Shown: positions 52,704-60,479 of the stretch, in pieces
Layout of the letters: the number at the start of each line of letters is the position of its first letter
How positions within the stretch are numbered: position 1 is the first letter of the stretch
Source: Ramlibacter sp. WS9
GTDB lineage: Bacteria > Pseudomonadota > Gammaproteobacteria > Burkholderiales > Burkholderiaceae_C
Assembly (NCBI RefSeq): GCF_003797765.1
Contig: NZ_RKMB01000010.1
Location: 160,765-224,764 of the forward strand
Direction: 5' to 3'
Length of the DNA stretch: 64,000 nucleotides
The notes under the pieces: generated by a model
Databases searched by the model: none
The model's input: the letters and a program-made list of their open reading frames with translations, nothing else
Told to the model about the DNA's origin: nothing
Translations under genes and position numbers: made by a program

Positions 52704-53672
52704 ATGAAGCGAAGAGCGTTGATGGCCGCGGCAGCCGCGGCCCTGGCTTGCGCAATGGCGCCCGCGTTAGCGCAGGATTTCAAGGGAAAGGCCATCACCG
52801 TGGTGGTGGCGGCGCCGCCTGGGACGGCGACCGACGTCGCCGCACGGATCGTCACCGAGGGGATGCGAGCGAAGCTCGGCGCGACCTTCGTGATCGACAA
52901 CAGGCCGGGCGCCGGCGGGATCATTGCCGTCAACCAGTTCAAGGGCGGGCCAACAGACGGAACCCGACTGCTGTTCACCCAGGGATCGACGGTTGTGATC
53001 TCGCCGCTTACCTACAAGGAAGCCCGGTTCAACTTTGAAAGCGACTTCGAAACCATCGCGATCGTTGCGGAAACGCCGATGCTCATGGTGACGCGCCCGG
53101 CCGGCGGACCCGCCAGCCTCGCCGCAGCGGTAGCGTCCGCCAAGTCGGCTCCGGACTCGATATCGATCGGAAACCCCGGCGTCAATTCAATTCCGCACCT
53201 GGCCGGCGAACTCCTCGGCTACGCCACGGGGTCGCAGTTCAGGCAAGTTCCGATGGGCACGGCGGCACAGGGGATTCAGGCGGTCGCGCTCGGAGACATC
53301 GACATCTTCGTCGATGGTGTTGCGTCGATGCTTCCCATGGTGGCCGGCGGGCGCCTCAAGGCGCTTGCCGTCACGGCCTCGAAGGAACTTCCCGGCCTCG
53401 AAGGCATTGCGCTGGCCAAGGACACCGCGCCGGGTCTGGTGGTTTCGGGTTGGTTCGGCCTCTTTGCCCCAGGCGGAGCCCCCGCCGCGCTGACCTCCGA
53501 ACTCAATGCGGCAGTGGCCTCGGCGTTGCAAAACCCCGACGTGATCGCAAAGCTGCGAAAGCTGGGCACCTATCCGACGCCGGGGTCCGTCATCGAAGCC
53601 AAGGCCTTCGTGAAGGCCGAGAAAGCAAAGTGGGCGGACGTGATCCGCAAATCAGGGATCAAGCCGCAATGA
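52704..53672 (+). CDS. Bug/TctC-family tripartite tricarboxylate transporter binding protein
   Basis: 322 residues with signal peptide MKRRALMAAAAAALACAM cleaved after LAQ, and the family motifs KAITVVVAAPPGTATDVAAR and IDNRPGAGGIIAVNQFK. Binds a small carboxylate in the periplasm; no TctA/TctB genes nearby, as usual in beta-proteobacteria. Stop overlaps the CoA-ligase start (ATGA), linking uptake to activation. Confidence 0.92.
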   Translation: MKRRALMAAAAAALACAMAPALAQDFKGKAITVVVAAPPGTATDVAARIVTEGMRAKLGATFVIDNRPGAGGIIAVNQFKGGPTDGTRLLFTQGSTVVISPLTYKEARFNFESDFETIAIVAETPMLMVTRPAGGPASLAAAVASAKSAPDSISIGNPGVNSIPHLAGELLGYATGSQFRQVPMGTAAQGIQAVALGDIDIFVDGVASMLPMVAGGRLKALAVTASKELPGLEGIALAKDTAPGLVVSGWFGLFAPGGAPAALTSELNAAVASALQNPDVIAKLRKLGTYPTPGSVIEAKAFVKAEKAKWADVIRKSGIKPQ

Positions 53673-55366
53673 GCACGAACGAAACCTCCAAGCACCGCAA
53701 TGGCGCCACGCGCAGTTTTGCACCGCTGCAGCCCATCCCCGGCGTTGTTTACCCGCCGCAGGAAGCGCTGGAGCGCTATAGTGCCGCCGGCCTGATCGGC
53801 CACACCACGCTGGCCGAGGCCTTCATGGCGACGCACGCGGCTCACAGTGGCCGCCCGGCGCTCGTCGGTGCGGAAGGCAGATTCACGCACGCGCAGCTGG
53901 ACTCCATCTCGGACCGCGTGGCGGCCGCGTTCCTGGACCTGGGGCTGCAGCCGTCCGACCGCGTCGTCTTTCAGCTGCCGAACTGCAACGAGCTGGTGTT
54001 CGCGCTGCTGGGGTGCTTCAAGGCGGGCCTGATTCCCGTGTGCGCACTCACGGCCCACCGCGAGCGGGAGATCGGCTACCTGGCGCGCCACGCCTGGGCC
54101 ACCGTGCACCTGGTGCCCGGAGACGACGCCAAATTCGACCACGTCGAGTTCTCGCATCACATCCGCTCCGAGGTTCCCTCCTTGCGCCACACCATCGTGG
54201 CCCGCGGGCCGGCGCGTGACGGCGCACTTTCGCTGCACGACCTGTACACGGCGCAGGACCCTGAAGTGGCCCGGCGACGGGTTCTGGCGGTGCCGCGCGA
54301 TCCCTACCAGGCGGCGCTGTTCCAGCTCTCGGGCGGCACCAGCGGCGTGCCCAAGATCATTCCACGCTTCTCGAGCGAGTACGTCTACAACATGCGTGCG
54401 ATGGCGGCGTGGCTGGGCTTCGGTCCGGACGACTGTTTCTTCAACCCGATGCCGTTGATCCACAACTTCAACCTGGCGTGTTGCTCGGGGCCGACGCTGC
54501 TGGCCGGCGGTGCCGTCGCGCTGGCGCCGACCCTGGACCCCGACACAATCACCGCCGTCCTTCGGGACCACCGCCCAACCTGGATGGTTCTGCCGCGGCC
54601 GATCCTGGTGAAGCTTCAGCCCGCGCTCGATGCCAAAGTTTTTTCGTTCGACACCGGGCGCGGCATGATGAGCTCGAATTCTTCGGAGATGTTCGAGCAG
54701 TTGACCGGGCTGCCCACTTTCCACAACTTCGGCATGACCGAAGGCGTGATCATGTCCACGCACCCGGACGACCCCGAAGACATCCGCCGCAAGACCGTGG
54801 GCCGGCCGATCTCGGAGTACGACGAGGTTCGCATCCTGAAGCCCGGCACCGAAGAGCCGGTGGCGGATGGCGAGATCGGCGAAGCGGTGTTCCGCGGACC
54901 GTACACGCTGCACGGCTATTTTGACGCGCCGGAACGCAACGCCGAGGCCTTCACCAGCGATGGCTTCTACCGTGCGGGAGACCTCATGTCCAAGCGTGTT
55001 GTCGATGGCAACACCTACTTCGTCTACGAAGGCCGCATCAAGGACGTGGTCGACCGCGCCGGTGAAAAGATCAACGCGGAAGAGGTCGAGATTGCCGTGG
55101 GCACGCACCCCGCCGTGTCGGCCTGCGCGGTGATCGGCGTCAAGGACAAAGACTACGGGGAGCGGCTTTGCGCGTGCATCGTGCTCCAGCCCGGCAACCC
55201 CGCGCCCGATATCGCACAGATGGGGCGGCACCTGCAGGTCTACGGCCTGGCCAAGTTCAAGTGGCCGGAACGCATCGAAGTGCTGCCGGCGATGCCGCAG
55301 ACCGCGGTGGGGAAGCCCGACAAGGGCGCACTGCGCGACCGCTTCGGCGCACGGGCCGGCGGCTGA
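53669..55366 (+). CDS. AMP-forming aryl/acyl-CoA ligase (EntE/DhbE-like)
   Basis: 565 residues of the adenylate-forming superfamily: P-loop LSGGTSGVPKIIPR, the NFGMTEGVI motif, TSDGFYRAGDL and hinge/lysine region GRIKDVVDRAGEKINAEEVE, with C-terminal TAVGKPDKGAL containing the catalytic Lys. The aryl-type motif pattern resembles 2,3-dihydroxybenzoate-AMP ligases. Activates an aromatic or cyclic acid, probably the Bug ligand. The start at 53669 overlaps the Bug stop; a longer frame lies inside that gene. Confidence 0.88.
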   Translation: MSTNETSKHRNGATRSFAPLQPIPGVVYPPQEALERYSAAGLIGHTTLAEAFMATHAAHSGRPALVGAEGRFTHAQLDSISDRVAAAFLDLGLQPSDRVVFQLPNCNELVFALLGCFKAGLIPVCALTAHREREIGYLARHAWATVHLVPGDDAKFDHVEFSHHIRSEVPSLRHTIVARGPARDGALSLHDLYTAQDPEVARRRVLAVPRDPYQAALFQLSGGTSGVPKIIPRFSSEYVYNMRAMAAWLGFGPDDCFFNPMPLIHNFNLACCSGPTLLAGGAVALAPTLDPDTITAVLRDHRPTWMVLPRPILVKLQPALDAKVFSFDTGRGMMSSNSSEMFEQLTGLPTFHNFGMTEGVIMSTHPDDPEDIRRKTVGRPISEYDEVRILKPGTEEPVADGEIGEAVFRGPYTLHGYFDAPERNAEAFTSDGFYRAGDLMSKRVVDGNTYFVYEGRIKDVVDRAGEKINAEEVEIAVGTHPAVSACAVIGVKDKDYGERLCACIVLQPGNPAPDIAQMGRHLQVYGLAKFKWPERIEVLPAMPQTAVGKPDKGALRDRFGARAGG

Positions 55367-55419
55367 CCCCGGCCGCCCCGCCAAGACCCAACTCGCCACG
55401 ACATACCAAGGAGATCCTC

Positions 55420-56019
55420 ATGCCCAGCCCCACGCAAACTTCCATGCCGATTCAGGGAGTGCACCACACGGCCCGGCCGACGTGGAAGCTGCGAGAGACG
55501 GTGGAGTTCTACCGCGATCGTCTGGGACTGCCGCTCGTCCACGCCATTTCCGCCCGCGGCTGGCCCGAAGGGCACCCAGACTTCCTGCACTTCTTCTTCG
55601 ATGCCGGCAAGGGCGCAACCATCGCGTTCTTCTACTACATCGGCACCGAGCGGCCCGAACACATGGAGCCGAACCGAAGTACGTTCTATGACGCGACGCA
55701 CACCGCCTGGTCGGTCGAGAAGGCCGAGGACCTGCAGGTCTGGCGCGATCACCTGAGGGCGCAGGGCGTCGAGCTGTTCTATGAAGAAGTCGAGCACGAG
55801 ATCATCAAATCGCTGTATTTCATGGACCCGAACGGGTACATGATCGAGTTTGCATACCAACTGCGCCCCATGGTGCCGCTGGACGCCGAGGATGCGCAGC
55901 GCACGCTGCGCGCCGCGATGGAACTGGAAGACCTGCGCGATCCCGCGAAGTTCAGCTGCATCGACGACGTTTGGCGGCGCAAGGGTGCCGAACTCGCCGC
56001 CCTCGAGGGACAACCGTGA
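55420..56019 (+). CDS. VOC-family protein (glyoxalase/dioxygenase superfamily)
   Basis: 199 residues, one visible VOC module: GVHHTARPTWKLRETVEFYR with a His near the start, and YFMDPNGYMIEFAY with a metal-ligand Glu near residue 145. Strong ribosome site AAGGAGATCCTC. Could be a dioxygenase, isomerase or lyase on a ring-derived intermediate. Confidence 0.82.
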   Translation: MPSPTQTSMPIQGVHHTARPTWKLRETVEFYRDRLGLPLVHAISARGWPEGHPDFLHFFFDAGKGATIAFFYYIGTERPEHMEPNRSTFYDATHTAWSVEKAEDLQVWRDHLRAQGVELFYEEVEHEIIKSLYFMDPNGYMIEFAYQLRPMVPLDAEDAQRTLRAAMELEDLRDPAKFSCIDDVWRRKGAELAALEGQP

Positions 56020-56273
56020 TGGTCACGCTATTCGTCCTCAACGTGGCTGAGTTTCAGTCTCTGATTCAGGTGGCGCGCCGGCAGGCGGGCGTGGAGATCA
56101 TCGACGGCCCGCCCGGCTACACCCGCATTCGTTCGGCCGGTGTGATCGAGCTCAAGCGCAAGGATCTCGGCGTGAAGCCTGCGGTCTGGTATGGCGCGCT
56201 CACCGGTGGCGTGGTCGGCCGCGTGGTGGAGTATTCGCGCGACACGCTGCGCATCGAAAAAGAAGATTCGTAG
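56019..56273 (+). CDS. Small protein of unknown function
   Basis: 84 residues starting MVTLFVLNVAEFQSLIQVAR, coupled to the VOC gene by TGATG overlap. No recognised domain; balanced composition, alpha/beta look, ending in a charged tail. Codon pattern and tight coupling support that it is real. Possibly an accessory subunit of the VOC protein. Confidence 0.65.
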   Translation: MVTLFVLNVAEFQSLIQVARRQAGVEIIDGPPGYTRIRSAGVIELKRKDLGVKPAVWYGALTGGVVGRVVEYSRDTLRIEKEDS

Positions 56274-56354
56274 ATCGCGAAAGCGGCGCTCGCACCACGG
56301 TCCCGGGGCGCAGTGCCTGATGGTTCGAAATCGGTTTAACGACAGGAGACATGA

Positions 56355-56828
56355 ATGAACGCAACACCTGCGCCCGCAAGCCTGCACGCCGAGCTTTCGC
56401 TCGCGGCAAGAATCCTCATCCTCGTGATCTTCGCCGTCAGCGGCATCCGAAAGATCGTCGAATTTCCGGTCTTCGTCGCATTCATCGCGTCGAAAGGCCT
56501 GCCCTTTCCCGAAGCTTGCGCCATCCTGGCCGCCGTCCTGGAGATCGGCGGGACAGTGTTGCTGGTGGTTGGGTGGAAGACTCGCCAAACGGCGTTGGTC
56601 CTTACCGTCTACACGTTGTTTCTAGCCTTTGTCTTTCACAACTTCTGGAATCTGCAGACCGGAAACATGACGCCCGTGCAAGCGAGCAACCAGATGAACC
56701 ACTTCCTGAAGAACATCTCCATCGCCGGTGGTCTCTTGCTGCTTGCTGCGTTGGGCCCCGGAGCCTGGAGCGTCGACATGCGATCGAAAAAGACGGCTGG
56801 CCCGAAACTGAGTCCGCTGAAGACCTGA
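56355..56828 (+). CDS. DoxX-family membrane protein
   Basis: 157 residues with four hydrophobic helices and the DoxX-type first segment LAARILILVIFAVSGIRKIV. Ribosome site CAGGAGAC precedes the ATG. DoxX proteins are small inner-membrane subunits, sometimes linked to quinone or thiosulfate chemistry; the role here is unknown. Confidence 0.8.
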   Translation: MNATPAPASLHAELSLAARILILVIFAVSGIRKIVEFPVFVAFIASKGLPFPEACAILAAVLEIGGTVLLVVGWKTRQTALVLTVYTLFLAFVFHNFWNLQTGNMTPVQASNQMNHFLKNISIAGGLLLLAALGPGAWSVDMRSKKTAGPKLSPLKT

Positions 56829-56868
56829 CCGAGGCGCAGCGTTCGTTTTTTTGATCGAGGCCATCCCG

Positions 56869-57351
56869 TTGAACATCGCCAGCTACGAATACGTGGTGTC
56901 GCGGTCGCCGTTCGTCGTGCGCCGGAAAGTGCGCTGGTCGGACTGCGATCCTGCCGGCGTGGTGTTCACGGGCAAGTTCGTCGAGTACGTTCTGAACTTC
57001 GCGTCGTTGTTCTATGCCGAGCTGGCTCAAGGCGCGAAGCCCATGGAATGGCTCCACTCCCTGGGTGTCGTGATGCCCGTCAAGGGGATGGAGTTCGAGT
57101 TCCACGGGGCGCTCTGGCCGGAAGACGAGTTCGACCTCAGCGGCCATGTGCTGGAGATCCGCGAGCACAGCTTCGACATCGCCATCGAGGGCGCTCAGGC
57201 GGATGGGCGGCGTGTCATGAGCGCGCGCTTCTCGCCCATCTGCATTCGCAGCGACGCCCGCGTGCGCGCCCCGATTCCGCCACAGCTTCTGCAGGCGCTG
57301 GAACGCTTCCGCCCGCCCAAAACCTCTCTCAATTCAGGCAGTCCACTATGA
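56869..57351 (+). CDS. Hot-dog-fold thioesterase (4-hydroxybenzoyl-CoA thioesterase/YbgC type)
   Basis: 160 residues from a TTG start with GAGG eight bases before; TTG at 56851 would add six residues and no ATG is available. Core RKVRWSDCDPAGVVFTGKFVEY carries the catalytic Asp of the 4HBT family. Likely hydrolyses an aromatic acyl-CoA, possibly the product of the CoA ligase upstream. Its stop overlaps the next gene by ATGA. Confidence 0.82.
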   Translation: MNIASYEYVVSRSPFVVRRKVRWSDCDPAGVVFTGKFVEYVLNFASLFYAELAQGAKPMEWLHSLGVVMPVKGMEFEFHGALWPEDEFDLSGHVLEIREHSFDIAIEGAQADGRRVMSARFSPICIRSDARVRAPIPPQLLQALERFRPPKTSLNSGSPL

Positions 57352-58097
57352 ATCAGCGAATCCGAATCGGTCAAATGGTGCCCAGCTCCAACACCACCAT
57401 GGAGACCGAGATCCCCGCGATGCTTCACGCGCGGGAGGCCCTTCACCCCGAGCGGTTCAGCTTTCACTCGAGCCGCATGCGCATGCATCGGGTGACACCG
57501 GAGGAACTGAAGGCCATGAACCTGGAGAGCCTGCGTTGCGCGGCCGAGCTCGCTGACGCCCGGGTGAACGTGATGAGCACGGCGTGCCTGGTCGCCATCA
57601 TGTCGCAGGGCCTGGGCTACCACCGCCAGGTCGAGACGGATCTGGAGCGCGTGGCGCGCGAGAACGGCAGCGATGCCAAGGTGATGACATCCGCGGGCGC
57701 GCTTGTGCACGGGCTTCGGAAGATGGGTGCGAAGAAGATCTCGTTGCTGGCGCCGTACATGAAGCCCTTGACCGACAAGGTCGTTGAGTACATCGAGCAC
57801 GAAGGCATCGAGGTCATCGACCGCCGCAGCTTCGAGATTCCCGATAACCTCGAGGTGGGTCGCCGGGATCCGATGCGCCTGCTGGAAGACGTGAAGCAGT
57901 TGAACGTGGCCAACGTCGATGTCGTCGTGCTGTCCGCCTGCGTCCAGATGCAATCCATCCCGGCGATTCAGCGGGCCCAGGATCTGCTGGGCATCCCGGT
58001 CACCTCCACTTCGGTCTGCACCGTAAGAAACATGCTCGATCTGCTGGGGCTGCCCGCTGCGACGCCAGGCTACGGGGCGCTTCTAGCCGCAGATTGA
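57348..58097 (+). CDS. Maleate cis-trans isomerase-like protein (Asp/Glu racemase superfamily)
   Basis: 249 residues. The two-cysteine active site of the superfamily is visible: C80 in MSTACLVAIM and C198 in VLSACVQMQS. From memory, Nocardia maleate isomerase uses Cys76 and Cys194, a constant offset of 4. N-terminus IGQMVPSSNTTMETEIPAML is typical of the maleate isomerase branch. Converts maleate to fumarate, or decarboxylates an arylmalonate; the neighbouring ring-cleavage-type genes favour a maleate-like product. Confidence 0.87.
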   Translation: MNQRIRIGQMVPSSNTTMETEIPAMLHAREALHPERFSFHSSRMRMHRVTPEELKAMNLESLRCAAELADARVNVMSTACLVAIMSQGLGYHRQVETDLERVARENGSDAKVMTSAGALVHGLRKMGAKKISLLAPYMKPLTDKVVEYIEHEGIEVIDRRSFEIPDNLEVGRRDPMRLLEDVKQLNVANVDVVVLSACVQMQSIPAIQRAQDLLGIPVTSTSVCTVRNMLDLLGLPAATPGYGALLAAD

Positions 58098-58105
58098 AGG
58101 ACGAC

Positions 58106-58930
58106 ATGTCGGTTGCACTGGCGTTCGAGTCGATGGGCGAGGGGCCGCCCGTGGTCATTCTGCATGGCCTGTTCGGCTCCGGCCGAAATTGGAAGCCTTT
58201 CGCGCAGGCGCTGGCGCAGCGCCACCGGGTGATCCTGCCCGATGCATGCAACCACGGCGCCTCGCCCTGGTCCGACGACATGTCCTACACAGCGATGGCG
58301 CGGGATGTCCTGACGTTCATCGAGCGCGAGCGGCTGCATCGCCCCGTTCTGGTGGGTCACAGCATGGGAGGCAAGACCGCCATGGCGCTGGCCCTGACGC
58401 ACCCGGATGCCATCGCCGGCATAGCCGTGATCGACATCGCGCCGGTGACGTATCCCGATCAGTTCTCGCCCTACGTCGCGGCCTTGCGCGGGCTGGACCT
58501 GGCCAGTGCCAGTCGGCGCAAGGAAATTCGGCGGGCCCTGGCCGTGAGGCCGGGACCGGACGCGCCCCTCGACTTGCTGATCCAGAACGTCCGCAACCAT
58601 GAAGCGCGCTTTGACTGGCGGCTCAACCTCATGGCCACGGCGCTGTGCATGCCAGACCTGTGCGGCTTTCCTGCCGCGCTGATGGGCGAGCGCTACACGG
58701 GCCCGGCCCTGTTCGTGGCCGGCGGCGACTCGGACTATGTGCGGCCCGACGCTGATGAGGCCATCAGGCGCATGTTCAAGCAGGCCCGGGTGGAGCGCAT
58801 CGCGGATGCCGGGCACTGGGTCCATGCCGATGCGCCGCAGGCCCTGCAGCGGTTGCTGCAAGGCTGGCTCGGCGGATTGCCGCTGCGCCGGGCTGCGCTG
58901 CGTGTGTTGGCGGAGCGAGAACCTGTATGA
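58106..58930 (+). CDS. Alpha/beta hydrolase (YbfF/esterase type)
   Basis: 274 residues: oxyanion region VVILHGLFGSGRNW, nucleophile S in VGHSMGGKTAMALAL, C-terminal DAGHWVHADAP with catalytic His. The ATG at 58106 has GAAGGACGAC before it; a TTG at 58094 is less likely. Probable hydrolase of an ester, lactone or C-C bond in the same pathway. Confidence 0.85.
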   Translation: MSVALAFESMGEGPPVVILHGLFGSGRNWKPFAQALAQRHRVILPDACNHGASPWSDDMSYTAMARDVLTFIERERLHRPVLVGHSMGGKTAMALALTHPDAIAGIAVIDIAPVTYPDQFSPYVAALRGLDLASASRRKEIRRALAVRPGPDAPLDLLIQNVRNHEARFDWRLNLMATALCMPDLCGFPAALMGERYTGPALFVAGGDSDYVRPDADEAIRRMFKQARVERIADAGHWVHADAPQALQRLLQGWLGGLPLRRAALRVLAEREPV

Positions 58931-59012
58931 CCGCACCTGCACCGTCATGGGACCACGGCCACTGCTTCGAGCACTTGATGTTCATCGTCATCCCAACCGA
59001 CAGGAGTCAGCC

Positions 59013-59604
59013 ATGACCGATGTTGTGATTGTTGCCGCTGCGCGCACTGCCGTCGGCCGGTTTGGCGGCACGCTCGCCAAGATCGCCGCGCCCGAGCTGG
59101 GCGCCCATGTGGTCCAAGGTCTGCTGGCACAGGCCGCGGTGCCCCGCGACGCCGTGAGCGAGGTCATTCTGGGCCAGGTGCTGGCCGCCGGCGCGGGGCA
59201 GAACCCGGCGCGCCAGACCGTCATCAAGGCCGGCATGGCGCAGAGCGTGCCGGCCATGACCATCAACAAGGTGTGCGGCTCTGGCCTGAAGGCCGTGATG
59301 CTGGCCGCGCAGGCGATCCGTTGCGGCGACGCCGAGATCGTGGTGGCCGGCGGCCAGGAGAACATGAGTGCGGCGCCCCACGTGCTGCTGGGCTCGCGCG
59401 ACGGCCAGCGCATGGGCGACTGGAAGATGGTCGATTCGATGATCGCCGACGGCCTGTGGGACGTGTACAACCAGTACCACATGGGCACCACGGCCGAGAA
59501 CGTGGCCAGGAAATACGGCATCACGCGCGAAATGCAGGACGCGCAAGGGCCTGGCGTCCCTTTGCATCGGCGGCGGCATGGGTGTGGCGCTGGCGGTCGA
59601 GTGA
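59013..59604 (+). pseudogene. Core-deleted thiolase (phaA-like): 176 N-terminal residues joined out of frame to the last 20
   Basis: MTDVVIVAAARTAVGRFGGT through KYGITREMQD is a well-preserved N-terminal half with the nucleophile Cys in KVCGSGLKAV. At 59540/59541 the sequence jumps to codons for RKGLASLCIGGGMGVALAVE and a stop, the normal C-terminus of an acetyl-CoA acetyltransferase, but read in the +1 frame. About 195 residues, including the NEAF and GHP histidine boxes, are absent, and translation would run on out of frame. Good ribosome site (CAGGAGTCAGCC). Upstream of phaB in the usual phaA-phaB order. Confidence 0.88.
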
Positions 59605-59646
59605 GCTTGAACGGCGATTCATTCAACGACAACAAGGAGACAAAGC

Positions 59647-60402
59647 ATGGCGACAACGGAGACAACACGCGTGGTACTGGTGACCGGCGGCATGGGCGGG
59701 CTGGGGGAGATCATCTCCACCAAGATGGTCGATGCCGGGTACCAGGTCGCGGTGACTTACTCGCCCGGCAACGCCACGCACGGCGACTGGGTGGCGCAAA
59801 TGAAACGCAAGGGCTACGCCATCGTGGCGGTGCCCTGCGATGTGACCGACATCGATTCCTGCGCGAACGCCGTGGCGCAGGTGGCGGACAAGCTCGGCCC
59901 TGTGGACGTGCTGGTCAACAACGCCGGCATTACGCGCGACATGACCTTCAAGAAAATGGACAAGGTCAATTGGGACGCGGTGCTGCGCACCAACCTCGAC
60001 AGCTTGTTCAACATGACCAAGCAGGTGGCCGACGGCATGGTGGAGCGCAACTGGGGCCGCGTCATCAATGTGTCGTCGGTCAACGGCTCCAAGGGCGCCT
60101 TCGGCCAGGCCAACTACTCGGCGGCCAAGGCCGGCGTGCACGGCTTCACCAAGGCGCTGGCGCTCGAAGTCGCCAAAAAGGGCGTGACCGTCAACACCAT
60201 CTCGCCCGGCTACATCGGTACCAAGATGGTCACGGCCATTCCGCAAGAGGTGCTCGACTCCAAGATTTTGCCCAACATCCCGGTGGGCCGCCTGGGCAAG
60301 CCCGAGGAAGTGGCGGGGTTGATCATCTATCTCGCCTCGGAAGAAGCCGCCTTCGTGACGGGGGCCAACATCGCCATCAACGGTGGCCAACACATGCAGT
60401 GA
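59647..60402 (+). CDS. phaB: Acetoacetyl-CoA reductase
   Basis: 251-residue short-chain dehydrogenase: LVTGGMGGLGEIIS (NADPH site), NNAGITRDMTFKKM, catalytic S and YSAAK (VSSVNGSKGAFGQANYSAAK), ending VTGANIAINGGQHMQ, all typical of PhaB. Reduces acetoacetyl-CoA to (R)-3-hydroxybutyryl-CoA. Its normal partner thiolase immediately upstream is broken, so acetoacetyl-CoA must come from another thiolase (for example 33594-34778). Confidence 0.92.
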   Translation: MATTETTRVVLVTGGMGGLGEIISTKMVDAGYQVAVTYSPGNATHGDWVAQMKRKGYAIVAVPCDVTDIDSCANAVAQVADKLGPVDVLVNNAGITRDMTFKKMDKVNWDAVLRTNLDSLFNMTKQVADGMVERNWGRVINVSSVNGSKGAFGQANYSAAKAGVHGFTKALALEVAKKGVTVNTISPGYIGTKMVTAIPQEVLDSKILPNIPVGRLGKPEEVAGLIIYLASEEAAFVTGANIAINGGQHMQ

Positions 60403-60413
60403 GGAGACAAGAA

Positions 60414-60479
60414 ATGAGCCCCCACGTTCACATTCGTTCTCTGCCCCCCCAGACTGCTGATTGGAGAGTACAGACATGA
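60414..60479 (+). other. 21-codon mini-ORF coupled to the amidohydrolase gene
   Basis: MSPHVHIRSLPP then QTADWRVQT and stop, with a near-consensus GAGGAGACAAGAA ribosome site and a stop that overlaps the amidohydrolase ATG (ATGA). No recognised family. It resembles the other mini-ORFs here: a leader peptide, or the two ends of a removed gene. Confidence 0.4.

Noticed and set aside
53570..55399. 609-residue minus-strand frame opposite the CoA ligase
   Set aside because: Mirror of the ligase codon pattern; the ligase shows all adenylation motifs on the plus strand.
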